Shown here piece after piece: positions 27,047-36,043 of a stretch of 64,000 nt of DNA. The notes under the pieces were generated by a model. The model was given only the letters and a program-made list of their open reading frames with translations. It searched no databases and had not been told where the DNA came from. The stretch is from Xenophilus aerolatus. GTDB taxonomy: Bacteria > Pseudomonadota > Gammaproteobacteria > Burkholderiales > Burkholderiaceae_C. Position numbers and translations under genes: made by a program. The stretch covers positions 248,001-312,000 of the forward strand of contig QAIB01000003.1 of the NCBI GenBank assembly GCA_030418545.1, given 5' to 3'. The stretch's first letter is position 1. The number at the start of each line of letters is the position of its first letter.

Positions 27047-27925
27047 CTAGCCTGCCAGCACCAGGGTGCCATCGGGGTAGCGCGACCCCATGAAGTCGAC
27101 AAAGGCCTTCACCTTCGGGCTGGCCAGGCGCCGCGAGGTGTGGAGCACCCACAGATCCACCTCCTTGCCGTCCACCGCGCCCCACTGCACCAGGGCGCCC
27201 GCTGCGAGTTGCTCCCAGACGATCGACCGGGGCAGCTGCGTGACGCCGGCACCGGCGATGGCGGCGTCGCGCAACATCAGCATCGATGACAGGCGCAGCA
27301 CGGGCACGGGCTCCAGCGTGAGCTTGCCCCCATCGATCGCCCAGGTCTCGCCGTCGCGAAACGCGTTGACGATCGCCGGCACCCGCACGGGCTTGCTGCC
27401 CCTTCGCGGCTTCGGGATCGACGGCGCCGCAACCACGACCTGCCGGTCCTTGGCAAAGCTGCGCCCGACGAGCGTGGTGTCCGGCCGCGGATTCGGTCGG
27501 ATGGCCACGTCGAACTGCTCCTCCACCAGATCGACCACCCGGTCCTCGGCCACGACTTCGACGGTGACGTCCGGATAGCGCGCGCGAAACGCCGCGCAGT
27601 GCCGCCCCATCGCCAGCTGCGAGAACAGGATCGGGGCGGCAACGCGAAGACGGCCCCGCACCGCGCCCTGTCCCTCGCGCGCCGATGCGAAGGCGTCGGC
27701 CACCTCGCCCATGGGGCCGGCGGTGCGGCCGAGCAGCTGCTGGCCGGCCTCGGTCAGTTCCAACCCCCTCGCGTTGCGCTCGACGAGCCGCACACCGAGT
27801 TGCTCCTCGAGGTCGGCAACGCGCCGCGACAGCGTGGCCTTCGAGCGGCGGCTGGCACGGCTGGCCTTGCCGAAGCCGCCGTGGGTGGCCACCAGGTTGA
27901 AGTCCACCAGGGCGTTCAGGTCCAT
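27047..27925 (-). CDS. LysR-family transcriptional regulator
   Basis: This 292-residue regulator starts MDLNALVDFNLVATHGGFGK with a winged helix (RSKATLSRRVADLEEQLGVR) and has an effector domain with RLRVAAPILFSQLAMGRH. It resembles the GcvA/DsdC-like half of the family that controls oxidoreductases. It is divergent from the NmrA-type gene across a 115-bp gap that should hold the operator. Confidence 0.92.
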   Translation of the reverse strand: MDLNALVDFNLVATHGGFGKASRASRRSKATLSRRVADLEEQLGVRLVERNARGLELTEAGQQLLGRTAGPMGEVADAFASAREGQGAVRGRLRVAAPILFSQLAMGRHCAAFRARYPDVTVEVVAEDRVVDLVEEQFDVAIRPNPRPDTTLVGRSFAKDRQVVVAAPSIPKPRRGSKPVRVPAIVNAFRDGETWAIDGGKLTLEPVPVLRLSSMLMLRDAAIAGAGVTQLPRSIVWEQLAAGALVQWGAVDGKEVDLWVLHTSRRLASPKVKAFVDFMGSRYPDGTLVLAG

Positions 27926-28040
27926 GTGTTCCAGATTCGAGACGAGGTGTCTGCATTCTGGCGTCTTCGTTTATCGGTTGCAACGGCCTATCTTTCGTCC
28001 GTCCCCACCCGCAACCTCAACTTATCCAACGGAGTTTCAA

Positions 28041-28913
28041 ATGAGCATCCTCGTCATCGGTTCCACCGGAACCATCGGTTCCCTCGTCGTTCAGGGCCTG
28101 GTCGCGCAAGGCGCCAAAGTCAGTGCCCTGGTCCGCCAACCCGGCAAGGCGACGCTGCCCGCCGGCGTCGACGCGGTCGTCGGCGATCTCACCGACGTCG
28201 CGTCCTTGCGCCGGGCCATGGCGGGCGTTCGCACGCTGTTCCTGCTCAATGCCCTGGTGCCCGACGAGCTCACCCAATCGCTGCAGGCGCTCAACGTCGC
28301 CCGCGAGGCCGGCATCGAGCGCATCGTGTACCTCTCGGTCATCCACGCCGACCAGTACCCCGAAGTGCCGCACTTCACCAGCAAGCACACGGTCGAGCGC
28401 ATGATCGAGACGCTGGGTCTGCCGGCGACGGTCCTGCGCCCGGCGTACTTCATGCAGAACGACATCGGCATCCAGCCGGTCATCGAGGGCTTCGGCGTGT
28501 TCCCGATGCCCATCGGCCCTGCCGGTGTGGCGATGGTCGATGCGCGCGACATCGCCGACGTTGCCGTGGCCGAACTGCTGCGCCGTGACCGCGCGGCCGA
28601 GGCACTGCCTGCCATCACCCTCGACGTCGCCGGCCCCGAGGTGTTCACCGGCGCATCGGCAACGGCCGTGTGGAGCCAGGCATTGGGCCGCCCCATCCAC
28701 TACGGCGGCGACGACGTGGTCGCCTTCGAGGCGCAGCTGGTCCAGAACCACGTGCCCGCCTGGATGGCCTACGACCTGCGGCTCATGATGGAACGCATCC
28801 AGCAGGTCGGGCAGGTCCCCGCGGCGGGCGCCGTGCAACAGCTCGAGGACATCCTCGGACGGCCGTTGCGCACCTATCCGGCCTTCGTGGCCGAGCGGGT
28901 GAAGAAGGACTGA
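28041..28913 (+). CDS. NmrA-like / atypical SDR NAD(P)-binding protein
   Basis: This 290-residue protein has the GxxGxxG loop SILVIGSTGTIGSLVVQGL, the NADP-loop region ALVRQPGKATLP, and ERIVYLSVIHADQYPEVPHF followed by VLRPAYFMQND. This is the pattern of NmrA/QorB-type quinone or NADPH-sensing proteins. A GGAG lies 6 nt before the ATG. It is divergent from the LysR gene, its probable regulator. Confidence 0.88.
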   Translation: MSILVIGSTGTIGSLVVQGLVAQGAKVSALVRQPGKATLPAGVDAVVGDLTDVASLRRAMAGVRTLFLLNALVPDELTQSLQALNVAREAGIERIVYLSVIHADQYPEVPHFTSKHTVERMIETLGLPATVLRPAYFMQNDIGIQPVIEGFGVFPMPIGPAGVAMVDARDIADVAVAELLRRDRAAEALPAITLDVAGPEVFTGASATAVWSQALGRPIHYGGDDVVAFEAQLVQNHVPAWMAYDLRLMMERIQQVGQVPAAGAVQQLEDILGRPLRTYPAFVAERVKKD

Positions 28914-29039
28914 GCCGGCCTTCTGCGGCCAGACGCCCGCGGCCACGGCGGGCGTTTTCGTTGCCGACATGCACGCGGCAAAACGCCTACACCACGGGCG
29001 GCGCAACGGTTCAGATTGGCATGCAGATCAGGAGATCGC

Positions 29040-29585
29040 ATGACCATGACCCGCAACGAAACGCCGCCACCTTCCGAACTCTCCGGTCGCGTGCACGAGG
29101 TGCGAAGCGCCTTGCCGATCGACCGGGAGCCGTCCGAGCTGTATCGCCTCTGGCTCGACGCGCAGACGCAGCGCGCCGTGATGGCGCACATCGCCGATGT
29201 GAGCGCCGCCGGCGATCTGTGGCACTGGAAGGCGCACGCCAAATGGCTGAGCGACATCGAGTGGGATTCGCGCATCGTCGTCGACGAGCCGGGCCGTCGC
29301 ATCGCCTGGCGTTCGCTCGAGGGTGCCGGGCTTCCCAACGAGGGTGAACTCGTCTTCGGCCCCGGGCGAGTCGGATGGGGCACGGAGGTGCGCCTCACCT
29401 GGCGCTTCGACCCTCCCGGCGGCGCGCTCGGCGACCTCGCCGCCGGCCGTTCGGGCGTGCCCGACGCCATCGGCGCGCTGGTGCTGCGCCGCTTCAAGAG
29501 CCTGGCCGAAACCGGCGAGGTGCCCACCCTGGCGCACAACCCCACCACCCGGGACGACCCGGACCCCTATGGAGCCTTCGAATGA
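29040..29585 (+). CDS. SRPBCC-family protein
   Basis: This 181-residue protein has the START/polyketide-cyclase-like pattern: RSALPIDREPSELYRLWLDA, WDSRIVVDEPGRRIAWRS, then TEVRLTWRFDPPGG and a C-terminal helix LVLRRFKSLAETGEV. SRPBCC folds bind hydrophobic ligands. AGGAG precedes the ATG. The stop overlaps the next dehydrogenase start (ATGA), so it is the first gene of the putative carbonyl-stress operon. Confidence 0.82.
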   Translation: MTMTRNETPPPSELSGRVHEVRSALPIDREPSELYRLWLDAQTQRAVMAHIADVSAAGDLWHWKAHAKWLSDIEWDSRIVVDEPGRRIAWRSLEGAGLPNEGELVFGPGRVGWGTEVRLTWRFDPPGGALGDLAAGRSGVPDAIGALVLRRFKSLAETGEVPTLAHNPTTRDDPDPYGAFE

Positions 29586-30748
29586 GAGCCATCTGCTGGA
29601 ACGGCGTGAACAAGCTCGCGGTCGAGACCGTTCCCGACCCCATCCTCGTCAACCCGGGCGACGCGATCCTCAAGGTGCTGTTGAGCACCACCTGCGGTTC
29701 GGACCTGCACTTCATCGACGGCTACATACCGACCATGAAGGAAGGCGACGTGATCGGCCATGAGTTCATGGGCGAGATCGTCGAGGTCGGCGCCGGCGTG
29801 CAGAAGCTCAAGAGGGGCGACCGCGTCGTCGTTCCCTCCTTCATCGGCTGCAACAGCTGCTGGTACTGCCGGCAGCAGCTCTGGTCGCTGTGCGACAACA
29901 CGAATCCGCATCCGTACCTGCAGGAGCCGCTGCTGGGCTATCCCACCGGCGGGATCTACGGCTACACGCATGCCTTCGGCGGATTCGCCGGCTCGCACGC
30001 GCAGTACATCCGCCTGATGCATGCGGACGTCAACTGCTTCGCGGTGCCCGAGGGCGTGTCGGACGCGCAGGCCCTGTTCCTCTCGGACGCCGGGCCCACC
30101 GGCTACATGGGCGCGGACTTCTGCCGCATCGAACCGGGCGACACCGTGGCCGTGTGGGGCTGCGGCGGCGTCGGGCTGATGGCGCAGAAGAGCGCCTTCC
30201 TGCTCGGCGCGTCCCGCGTGATCGGCATCGACCGCTTTCCCGAGCGGCTGCGCATGGCGCGCGAGCAGGTCGGCTCGGAGACCCTCGACTACACCGCCCT
30301 CGACGTGCCCTATGCCCTGAAGGACATGACGGGCGGCCGCGGCCCCGACGCCTGCATCGACGCCGTCGGCATGGAAGCGCATGGCGATGGGTTGGAGTAC
30401 GCGTACGACCGGGTCAAGCAGGCGCTGCACCTCCAGACCGACCGCGGCGAGGCGCTGCGGCAGGCGATCCTGTGCTGCCGCAAGGGCGGCACCCTGTCCA
30501 TTTTGGGCGTGTACGGAATGATGGACAAGTTTCCCATCGGCACGATCATGAACAAGGGGCTCACCGTGCGCACCGCGCAGCAGCACGGGCAGCGCTACCT
30601 GCCGCGCCTGCTCGAGCACGCACAGCGCGGAGAGCTCGACCCGTCCTTCATGGCCACGCACCGCTTCTCGCTGGAAGACGGGCCGCGCGCGTACGAGATG
30701 TTCAAGAAGAAGGAAGACGGCCTGGTGCGGGCGGTCTTCGTGCCCTGA
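29582..30748 (+). CDS. Zinc-dependent alcohol dehydrogenase family protein
   Basis: This 388-residue MDR enzyme has catalytic zinc ligands in STTCGSDLHF and VIGHEFMGEIVEVG and structural zinc Cys residues in IGCNSCWYCRQQLWSLC. The Rossmann loop is VAVWGCGGVGLMAQ. It resembles glutathione-independent formaldehyde dehydrogenases and threonine-dehydrogenase-like enzymes. It is coupled to the SRPBCC gene by a 4-nt overlap and followed by hemerythrin. Confidence 0.92.
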   Translation: MRAICWNGVNKLAVETVPDPILVNPGDAILKVLLSTTCGSDLHFIDGYIPTMKEGDVIGHEFMGEIVEVGAGVQKLKRGDRVVVPSFIGCNSCWYCRQQLWSLCDNTNPHPYLQEPLLGYPTGGIYGYTHAFGGFAGSHAQYIRLMHADVNCFAVPEGVSDAQALFLSDAGPTGYMGADFCRIEPGDTVAVWGCGGVGLMAQKSAFLLGASRVIGIDRFPERLRMAREQVGSETLDYTALDVPYALKDMTGGRGPDACIDAVGMEAHGDGLEYAYDRVKQALHLQTDRGEALRQAILCCRKGGTLSILGVYGMMDKFPIGTIMNKGLTVRTAQQHGQRYLPRLLEHAQRGELDPSFMATHRFSLEDGPRAYEMFKKKEDGLVRAVFVP

Positions 30749-30810
30749 GCGGCAGCCGCCGCATCTCTTCCCGATCCGCTTTCACCCTTTCATTCACAAG
30801 GAGCCCCCCG

Positions 30811-31317
30811 ATGAGTGCAACCCTCTCCTACGAGGACGCGGTCGACCTGCTCGACGCGGACCACAAGCTGGCCCAGAAGCTGTTTCTCGATTACCAGGCC
30901 CTGTGCGACGACGGTGCGCCGTCCAAGGACAGGCAGAAGCTGGCGCTGAAGATCTGCCAGGACCTCACCGTGCACACGCAGATCGAGGAGGAGATCTTCT
31001 ATCCGCGCGTGCGCGCCGGCATCCAGGACGACCCGCTGATGGAAGAGGCCTTGCAGGAACACGCCGAGGCCAAGGCCACGATCGCCCGCATCCAGGGCAT
31101 GGCGCCCTCTGAGGCGGGGTACGACGAAGCCGTGATGCAACTGAGCCAGGCCATCATGGACCACGTGATGGAGGAGCGCGAGCAGATCTTCCTCAAGGCG
31201 CGCTACTCCACCGTCGACCTGCGCGGCATGGTCCCCGAGCTCTACGCGCGCAAGAAGGAACTGCAAGGCGGCAAGCCGGCCCCCACGCCCGCGGGAAAGA
31301 AGAAGGTGACGTCATGA
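30811..31317 (+). CDS. Hemerythrin HHE domain protein
   Basis: This 168-residue four-helix protein has the iron ligands laid out as LLDADHKLAQKLF, DLTVHTQIEEEIFYPRV, LQEHAEAKATI and IMDHVMEEREQIF. The C-terminus is Lys-rich. HHE proteins bind O2 or act in NO, oxidative or iron-centre stress. AAGGAG precedes the ATG at good spacing. The stop overlaps the next dehydrogenase start by 4 nt, so it is an integral operon member. Confidence 0.93.
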   Translation: MSATLSYEDAVDLLDADHKLAQKLFLDYQALCDDGAPSKDRQKLALKICQDLTVHTQIEEEIFYPRVRAGIQDDPLMEEALQEHAEAKATIARIQGMAPSEAGYDEAVMQLSQAIMDHVMEEREQIFLKARYSTVDLRGMVPELYARKKELQGGKPAPTPAGKKKVTS

Positions 31318-32453
31318 AGGCGCTCGTCTACAACGGCCCGCGCGATGTCCAGGTCAAGGACATGCCCGACGCGAAGATCGAACGCCCGACGGATGCGCTG
31401 GTGCGCATCACCCGCACCAACATCTGCGGCTCGGACCTCCACATGTACGAAGGCCGCACCGACATGAAGCCCGGCCGCATCCTCGGCCACGAGAACGTCG
31501 GCGAGGTGATCGAGGTCGGGCCGGCGGTGGACCGCGTCAAGGTCGGCGACATGGTGTCCATGCCCTTCAACATCGGCTGCGGCTTCTGCGAGAACTGCGA
31601 GCGCGGCCTGAGCAACTACTGCCTCACGGCCAACCCGGGGCTGGCCGGCGCGGCCTATGGCTTCGCGGACATGGGGCCCTACCAGGGCGGCCAGGCGGAA
31701 CTGCTGCGCGTGCCATACGCCGACTACAACTGCCTGATCCTGCCGCGCGATGCACAGGACAAGCAGAACGACTATGTGATGCTGTCGGACATCTTCCCGA
31801 CGGGGTACCACGCGACCGAGCTGGCGCAGCTGCGGCCCGGCGAGACGGTGGTCATCTACGGCGCCGGCCCGGTCGGCCTGATGGCGGCGCTGTCGGCCAG
31901 CCTCAAGGGGGCGAGCCTGGTGATGGTGGTCGACACGCACAAGGACCGACTCGCACTCGCCGAGCAGGTGGGCGCGGTCCCCATCGACGACACCGAGGGC
32001 GGTGGGCTCGAGCGCATCATGGAGCTCACCGGCGGCCGGGGCGCGGACTGCGGCTGCGAGTGCGTGGGCTACCAGTGCTGCAACATGCACCAGGAAGAGG
32101 TGCCCAACCTCACGCTGAACAACCTGGTCAACGCGGTCAAGTTCACCGGCCGCATCGGGGCCGTCGGCGTCTTCGTGCCGCAGGACCCGAACGCCAAGGA
32201 CACGCTGCAGCGGCGCGGGCAGATCGCCTTCGACTACGGCATGTTCTGGTTCAAGGGTCAGAAGATCGGCACCGGCCAATGCCCCGTCAAGTCGTACAAC
32301 CGCTTCCTCAGCCGGCTCATCGAACAGGAGAAGGTCAAGCCCTCGTGGATCGTGTCGCACGAACTCCCGCTCGAGGAGGCGCCGGAGGCGTACAAGAACT
32401 TCGACGCGCGCAAGGACGGCTGGACCAAGGTGACGCTGGCGCCGAACGGATGA
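31314..32453 (+). CDS. Glutathione-independent formaldehyde dehydrogenase-like zinc enzyme
   Basis: This 379-residue MDR protein starts MKALVYNGPRDVQVKDMPD. Catalytic zinc motifs are TNICGSDLHMYEG and ILGHENVGEVIEVG; structural zinc Cys residues are in IGCGFCENCERGLSNYC. The Rossmann loop is VVIYGAGPVGLMAA, followed by VDTHKDRLALAEQVGAVPID. The long insert around CGCECVGYQCCNMHQEE is typical of the Pseudomonas putida-type formaldehyde dismutase/dehydrogenase group with tightly bound NAD. Confidence 0.9.
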   Translation: MKALVYNGPRDVQVKDMPDAKIERPTDALVRITRTNICGSDLHMYEGRTDMKPGRILGHENVGEVIEVGPAVDRVKVGDMVSMPFNIGCGFCENCERGLSNYCLTANPGLAGAAYGFADMGPYQGGQAELLRVPYADYNCLILPRDAQDKQNDYVMLSDIFPTGYHATELAQLRPGETVVIYGAGPVGLMAALSASLKGASLVMVVDTHKDRLALAEQVGAVPIDDTEGGGLERIMELTGGRGADCGCECVGYQCCNMHQEEVPNLTLNNLVNAVKFTGRIGAVGVFVPQDPNAKDTLQRRGQIAFDYGMFWFKGQKIGTGQCPVKSYNRFLSRLIEQEKVKPSWIVSHELPLEEAPEAYKNFDARKDGWTKVTLAPNG

Positions 32454-32503
32454 GCGCGAGCGAGCGAGCGGGCGCGGCACGGAACACCTGAACGGAGGCC
32501 ATC

Positions 32504-33286
32504 ATGGAAGGCATGCATCCGCTGGACGGAAGGCGCATCGCGGTGCTTGCCGCGGACGGCTTCGAGAAGGTCGAACTGGCCGTGCCGGTCGCGGCGCTGC
32601 GCGCCGCGGGCGCGGACGTGGACGTCGTCTCGCTGCGCGAGGGGCACATCCGCGGCGTCAACCTGCACGAACCGGCCGGCCGGGTGAAGGTGGATCGCCT
32701 GCTGGCGGACGTGTCGCCCGACGACTACGACGCCCTGCTGATCCCCGGCGGCTTCATCAACCCCGACCTGCTTCGCCAGTCGGCGATGGCGCGCGATTTC
32801 GTGCGGCATTTCGACGCCGAGCGCAAGCCCATCGCGACGCTCTGCCACGGGCCCTGGCTGCTGGCGTCCGCCGGACTGACGCCGGGCCGCCGCATGACCT
32901 CGTGGCCGGGCGTGCGCGACGACGTGGTCAACGCGGGCGCCATCTGGCTGGACGAATCGGTGGTGCACGACGGCAACTGGCTCACCAGCCGCGGGCCGCA
33001 GGACATGGTGCCCTTCGTGCGCGCCCTGCTGCCCTTCTTCGCTGGACAGTCGCCGGTTTCGGAGCCCCCGGCGAGCGATGCGGCTGCCTCCGCTCCGCAG
33101 CGTGATTCGCCCCCGGCCCTCGTGCTGGGTGTCATGAAGTGGCTGCCGCGGCCGTCGTTGCGCACCTTGGCCCTGGCTGCGGCTGCGGCACTGCTCTTTT
33201 CAGCCAGGAAGAGGCGGGCCGACGGTCGCCGACGCGGGCGGGCCGTCGCAGCGTCGATGCCGGCCGGGCCGATCCGGCACGGTTGA
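32504..33286 (+). CDS. DJ-1/PfpI-family protein with C-terminal hydrophobic tail
   Basis: This 260-residue protein has the DJ-1 domain in residues ~8-175: RRIAVLAADGFEKVELAVPV (conserved Glu) and the nucleophile elbow PIATLCHGPWLLASAG. An unusual ~80-residue extension follows, Pro/Ser-rich and then with a hydrophobic segment LRTLALAAAAALLFSARKRR capped by Arg/Lys, which could anchor it in the membrane by its tail. DJ-1 relatives remove glyoxal-type carbonyl damage. GGAGG precedes the ATG. Confidence 0.9.
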   Translation: MEGMHPLDGRRIAVLAADGFEKVELAVPVAALRAAGADVDVVSLREGHIRGVNLHEPAGRVKVDRLLADVSPDDYDALLIPGGFINPDLLRQSAMARDFVRHFDAERKPIATLCHGPWLLASAGLTPGRRMTSWPGVRDDVVNAGAIWLDESVVHDGNWLTSRGPQDMVPFVRALLPFFAGQSPVSEPPASDAAASAPQRDSPPALVLGVMKWLPRPSLRTLALAAAAALLFSARKRRADGRRRGRAVAASMPAGPIRHG

Positions 33287-33290
33287 CCGA

Positions 33291-33983
33291 TCAGGGCCGC
33301 CAGGGCGCGAGATGCCACACGACGTTGAGGTCGAAGGGCGTCCAGCGGCCCACCGGCACGCCGGCCGCGCGCAGGCCACGGCCGGTCCAGCTGTTGCAGG
33401 TCTCGAAGAGGTGGTAGCGGCCGGTGGCTTCGTAGAAGGCGTCATTCGCGCCGTAGTGCGCGCCGGGGATCGGCACGGCGCGGCCCTCGGGCAGGCTCGC
33501 GCGCACGTGGGCCGCGAGCCGCGCGTACTGCGCGGGCGTCAGCGACAGCTGCCAGGTGCTGTCGGGCCGCAGTTGCGTCGTCGTCAGCCAGCTCACGTGC
33601 AGCAGCGAGGGATTGGCGCCGACCACCGCGCCGAGCGCGCGGCGCAGCGTGAGGTCGGCCCAGGTGGGCGTGTTCAGGTAGAACTCGCGGTCGCCCCAGC
33701 CGATGGCGATCCAGGCCGCGTCGGCCGGCGCGGCCCTGGCCTGCGAGGGCGGAAAATCGCGGCGCCAGTCGATGCCGGCGGTCTGCAGGGGCAGCACGAG
33801 GTCGGTGTGCACGCCGTTGCTCACGACGAAGGCGGTGATGCGCTCGCCGCGCGCGTCGACCGGTTCGTCGCCGCGCGCGGGCAACAGCATCAGCGCCGCG
33901 GCGGTGCCGACATAGAGGGCAGCCATCGCCAGCACCGTGCCCAGGCTCCAACCCGCGGTTCGCAGCAGCCGGCGCAGCAGCAT
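33291..33983 (-). CDS. TIGR02117/DUF2459-type membrane-anchored protein
   Basis: This 230-residue protein has an N-terminal membrane segment (WSLGTVLAMAALYVGTAAAL). A periplasmic domain follows with VVSNGVHTDLVLPLQTAGID, GWGDREFYLNTPTWADL and FETCNSWTGRGLRAAGVPV. This matches the DUF2459 family, often of unknown function and sometimes linked to urease or PHA loci. A HTD/CNxW arrangement suggests a cysteine-hydrolase-like site. Its ATG shares one base with the dinB stop, implying coupled translation. Confidence 0.8.
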   Translation of the reverse strand: MLLRRLLRTAGWSLGTVLAMAALYVGTAAALMLLPARGDEPVDARGERITAFVVSNGVHTDLVLPLQTAGIDWRRDFPPSQARAAPADAAWIAIGWGDREFYLNTPTWADLTLRRALGAVVGANPSLLHVSWLTTTQLRPDSTWQLSLTPAQYARLAAHVRASLPEGRAVPIPGAHYGANDAFYEATGRYHLFETCNSWTGRGLRAAGVPVGRWTPFDLNVVWHLAPWRP

Positions 33984-35236
33984 CAGAAGAGCGAGCCGGT
34001 CGTTGCTATGGAATCGATAGCTGCCGGCGTCCGTCCCGCGGGCGCTGCAGCCCGATTCGGCTTGGGGTTCGCCTCGGGACTGTCGGCCCGCGCCAGCGTG
34101 CCCACGCGCACGCCCAAGAGGCGCAGCGGACGCTCGAGCGACACGCGCTTGAGGCACAGGCCCGCCGTGCGGCGGATCAGCTTCGCGTCGGCCGTGAACT
34201 CCGCGAGGCTCTGGTCGCGCGTCGCCGTCTTGAAGTCGTCGTAGCGCAGCTTGATGCCGATGGTGCGGCCCACGTAGCCCTTGCGCTGCAGGTCCTCCGC
34301 CACCTTCTCGCACAGCTGCGTGAAGATCGCGCCCAGCTCGGCCCGGTCGCGCACGGCATGCAGGTCGCGCTCGAAGGTGGTTTCGCGGCTCATCGACACC
34401 GGCTCGCTCTCGGTCACCACCGGACGGTCGTCGCGGCCCCAGGCCATCTCGTGCATCCAGGCGCCGCTGGCCTTGCCGAAGGTGGCCATCAGCCAGTCGC
34501 GCTCGCGCGCCGCGATGTCGCCCACCGTGCGGATGCCGTGCTTCTCGAGCTTGGCATCGGCCTTCGGCCCGATGCCGTTGACCTTGCGCGCGGGCAGCGG
34601 CCAGATGCGCGACTGCAGGTCGCTCTCGTGCAGGATGGTGATGCCGTTGGGCTTGTCGAACTCGCTCGCCAGCTTGGCCAGCAGCTTGTTGGGCGCCACG
34701 CCGATGGAGCAGGTCAGGCCGGTGGCGTCGAAGATCGATTTCTGGATCAGCCGCGCCAGCACCCGGCCGCCCTCGCGCTGGCCGCCGGGCACGTCGGTGA
34801 AGTCGATGTAGACCTCGTCCACGCCGCGGTCCTGCATCACCGGCGCGATCTCGGTGATGATCGACTTGAACTGCCGCGAGATGCGGCGCACCTCCTCGAA
34901 ATCCACCGGCAGCACGATGGCCTGCGGGCACAGCTTGGCGGCCTTCATCATGCCCATCGCCGAGCCGACGCCGAACTGCCGCGCCGGGTAGGTCGCGGTG
35001 GTGATCACGCCGCGGCCCACGTAGTCCTTGAGCAGCGGAAAGGCCTCGACCGGGATCTCGTGCGAGGGCAGCCCCGCATAGTCGCGCGCGAGCATCTCGT
35101 CCACCTTGCGGCGCCCGCCGCCGATCACCATCGGCAGCCCCTTGAGCTGCGGGTAGCGCAGCAGCGCCACGGAGGCGAAGAAGGCGTCCATGTCGAGGTG
35201 GGCCACGCGGCGGATCGGAGGCTGGGAGGAGGGCAC
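33983..35236 (-). CDS. dinB: DNA polymerase IV (DinB)
   Basis: This 417-residue Y-family polymerase has the first catalytic motif VAHLDMDAFFASV, the second DRGVDEVYIDFTD, LTCSIGVAPNKLLAKLASEF, an HhH segment VNGIGPKADAKLEKHGI, and a little finger with LGVRVGTL. An extra ~30 residues (RRKVDEMLARDYAGLPSHEI) interrupt the usual VGG-to-STASYEAR stretch. The GTG at 35236 was chosen by alignment with the family N-terminus. The last ~25 residues (NRAAAPAGRTPAAIDSIATT) are encoded by a dispersed repeat. Confidence 0.92.
   Translation of the reverse strand: MPSSQPPIRRVAHLDMDAFFASVALLRYPQLKGLPMVIGGGRRKVDEMLARDYAGLPSHEIPVEAFPLLKDYVGRGVITTATYPARQFGVGSAMGMMKAAKLCPQAIVLPVDFEEVRRISRQFKSIITEIAPVMQDRGVDEVYIDFTDVPGGQREGGRVLARLIQKSIFDATGLTCSIGVAPNKLLAKLASEFDKPNGITILHESDLQSRIWPLPARKVNGIGPKADAKLEKHGIRTVGDIAARERDWLMATFGKASGAWMHEMAWGRDDRPVVTESEPVSMSRETTFERDLHAVRDRAELGAIFTQLCEKVAEDLQRKGYVGRTIGIKLRYDDFKTATRDQSLAEFTADAKLIRRTAGLCLKRVSLERPLRLLGVRVGTLARADSPEANPKPNRAAAPAGRTPAAIDSIATTGSLF
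34004..34063 (-). repeat. Dispersed ~60-bp repeat, copy E, inside the 3' end of dinB
   Basis: Read on the minus strand: AAGCCGAATCGGGCTGCAGC, GCCCGCGGGACGGACGCC, then AGCTATCGATTCCATAGCA. It lies within the dinB reading frame and runs close to its stop, so it encodes the C-terminal tail. Confidence 0.85.
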
Positions 35237-35323
35237 GCGCCGATTTTCGCCGTGCGCGAAGGGGCCGCCGCTGTGTGGGGCCGTCGCTTGCGCCGGGGCG
35301 GCGCGCGGGCCATCATGCACGCC

Positions 35324-35881
35324 ATGCAAACCGTCGCCACCATCCTCTGGCGCCGCCTCGACGCGCCGGGCCACGATGCCTGCCGCCTCGAGCGCAACGA
35401 CGTCGCCTGGCAGCTCGACGGCGCGGCCGCCTTCCGGCACGAGAGCGGGCGCATCGCGCAGTTGCACTACCGGCTGCGCTGCGACAAGCACTTCCACACC
35501 CAGTGGGCGACGGTGCGCGGCTGGCTCGGCGGCACCGCGATCGACCTGTCGATCGCGCGCACGGCCAAGGGCTGGACCGTGAACGACGCGCCCGTGCCCG
35601 ACCTGGCCCATTGCGCCGACCTGGACCTGGGCTTCACGCCCGCCACCAACCTGCTGCCCATCCGTCGCATGCACCTGCAGCCCGGCGAAGAGGCCGAGGC
35701 GCCCGCGGCCTGGCTGGACCTGTCGGAGGACGGCCTGGGCCTGCTCGAGCAGCGCTACGCCTGCATCGACGCCGGCCGCTACCGCTATGCCTCGCCGCGC
35801 TTCGGCTACGACGCCGAACTGACATTGAGCCAGGACGGTTTCGTGCTGGCGTACCCGCAGCTCTGGACGGCCGAGGGCTGA
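35324..35881 (+). CDS. Putative glycolipid-binding domain protein (PF06475-type)
   Basis: This 185-residue protein reads ILWRRLDAPGHDACRLERND, then GRIAQLHYRLRCDKHFHTQW, FTPATNLLPIRRMHLQPGEE and YRYASPRFGYDAELTLSQDG. This matches the PF06475 family, named for structural similarity to lipid-binding barrels; its function is unproven. ATGs at 35315 and 35324 are both possible. It is divergent from dinB. Its last 72 bp are repeated at 39540-39611, beyond the T6SS island. Confidence 0.8.
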   Translation: MQTVATILWRRLDAPGHDACRLERNDVAWQLDGAAAFRHESGRIAQLHYRLRCDKHFHTQWATVRGWLGGTAIDLSIARTAKGWTVNDAPVPDLAHCADLDLGFTPATNLLPIRRMHLQPGEEAEAPAAWLDLSEDGLGLLEQRYACIDAGRYRYASPRFGYDAELTLSQDGFVLAYPQLWTAEG

Positions 35882-35882
35882 G
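35811..35882 (+). repeat. Left 72-bp direct repeat flanking the T6SS cargo island
   Basis: This is the 3' end of the PF06475-type gene including its TGA. It matches 39540-39611 at 67 of 72 positions, and the last 43 bp (35840-35882) are identical to 39569-39611. It is consistent with an att-like or gene-end duplication. Confidence 0.85.
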
Positions 35883-36043
35883 GCGCCCTCAGTTCGCCGA
35901 CGTCGTTGCCAGGCGCTGCCGGACCGGCAGCTTTTTGCCTGCTGTAGGATGCCGTCGCCAGCCGCATACAGGGCGTGGCACAGGGAGGGCTGCCATGCGC
36001 AGGACGCTAGCTGCCCAAAAAGAAAAATTCATGCCGGCAGCAC

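Noticed and set aside
34358-35323. Long plus-strand open frame opposite dinB leading into the glycolipid-binding-type gene
   Set aside because: It is the antisense shadow of dinB, caused by high GC; only the part after 35324 has family sequence.
36007-36043. Remnant of vgrG upstream of the DUF4123 gene
   Set aside because: I checked the 160 bp before the DUF4123 start and found no VgrG-like translation in any frame.
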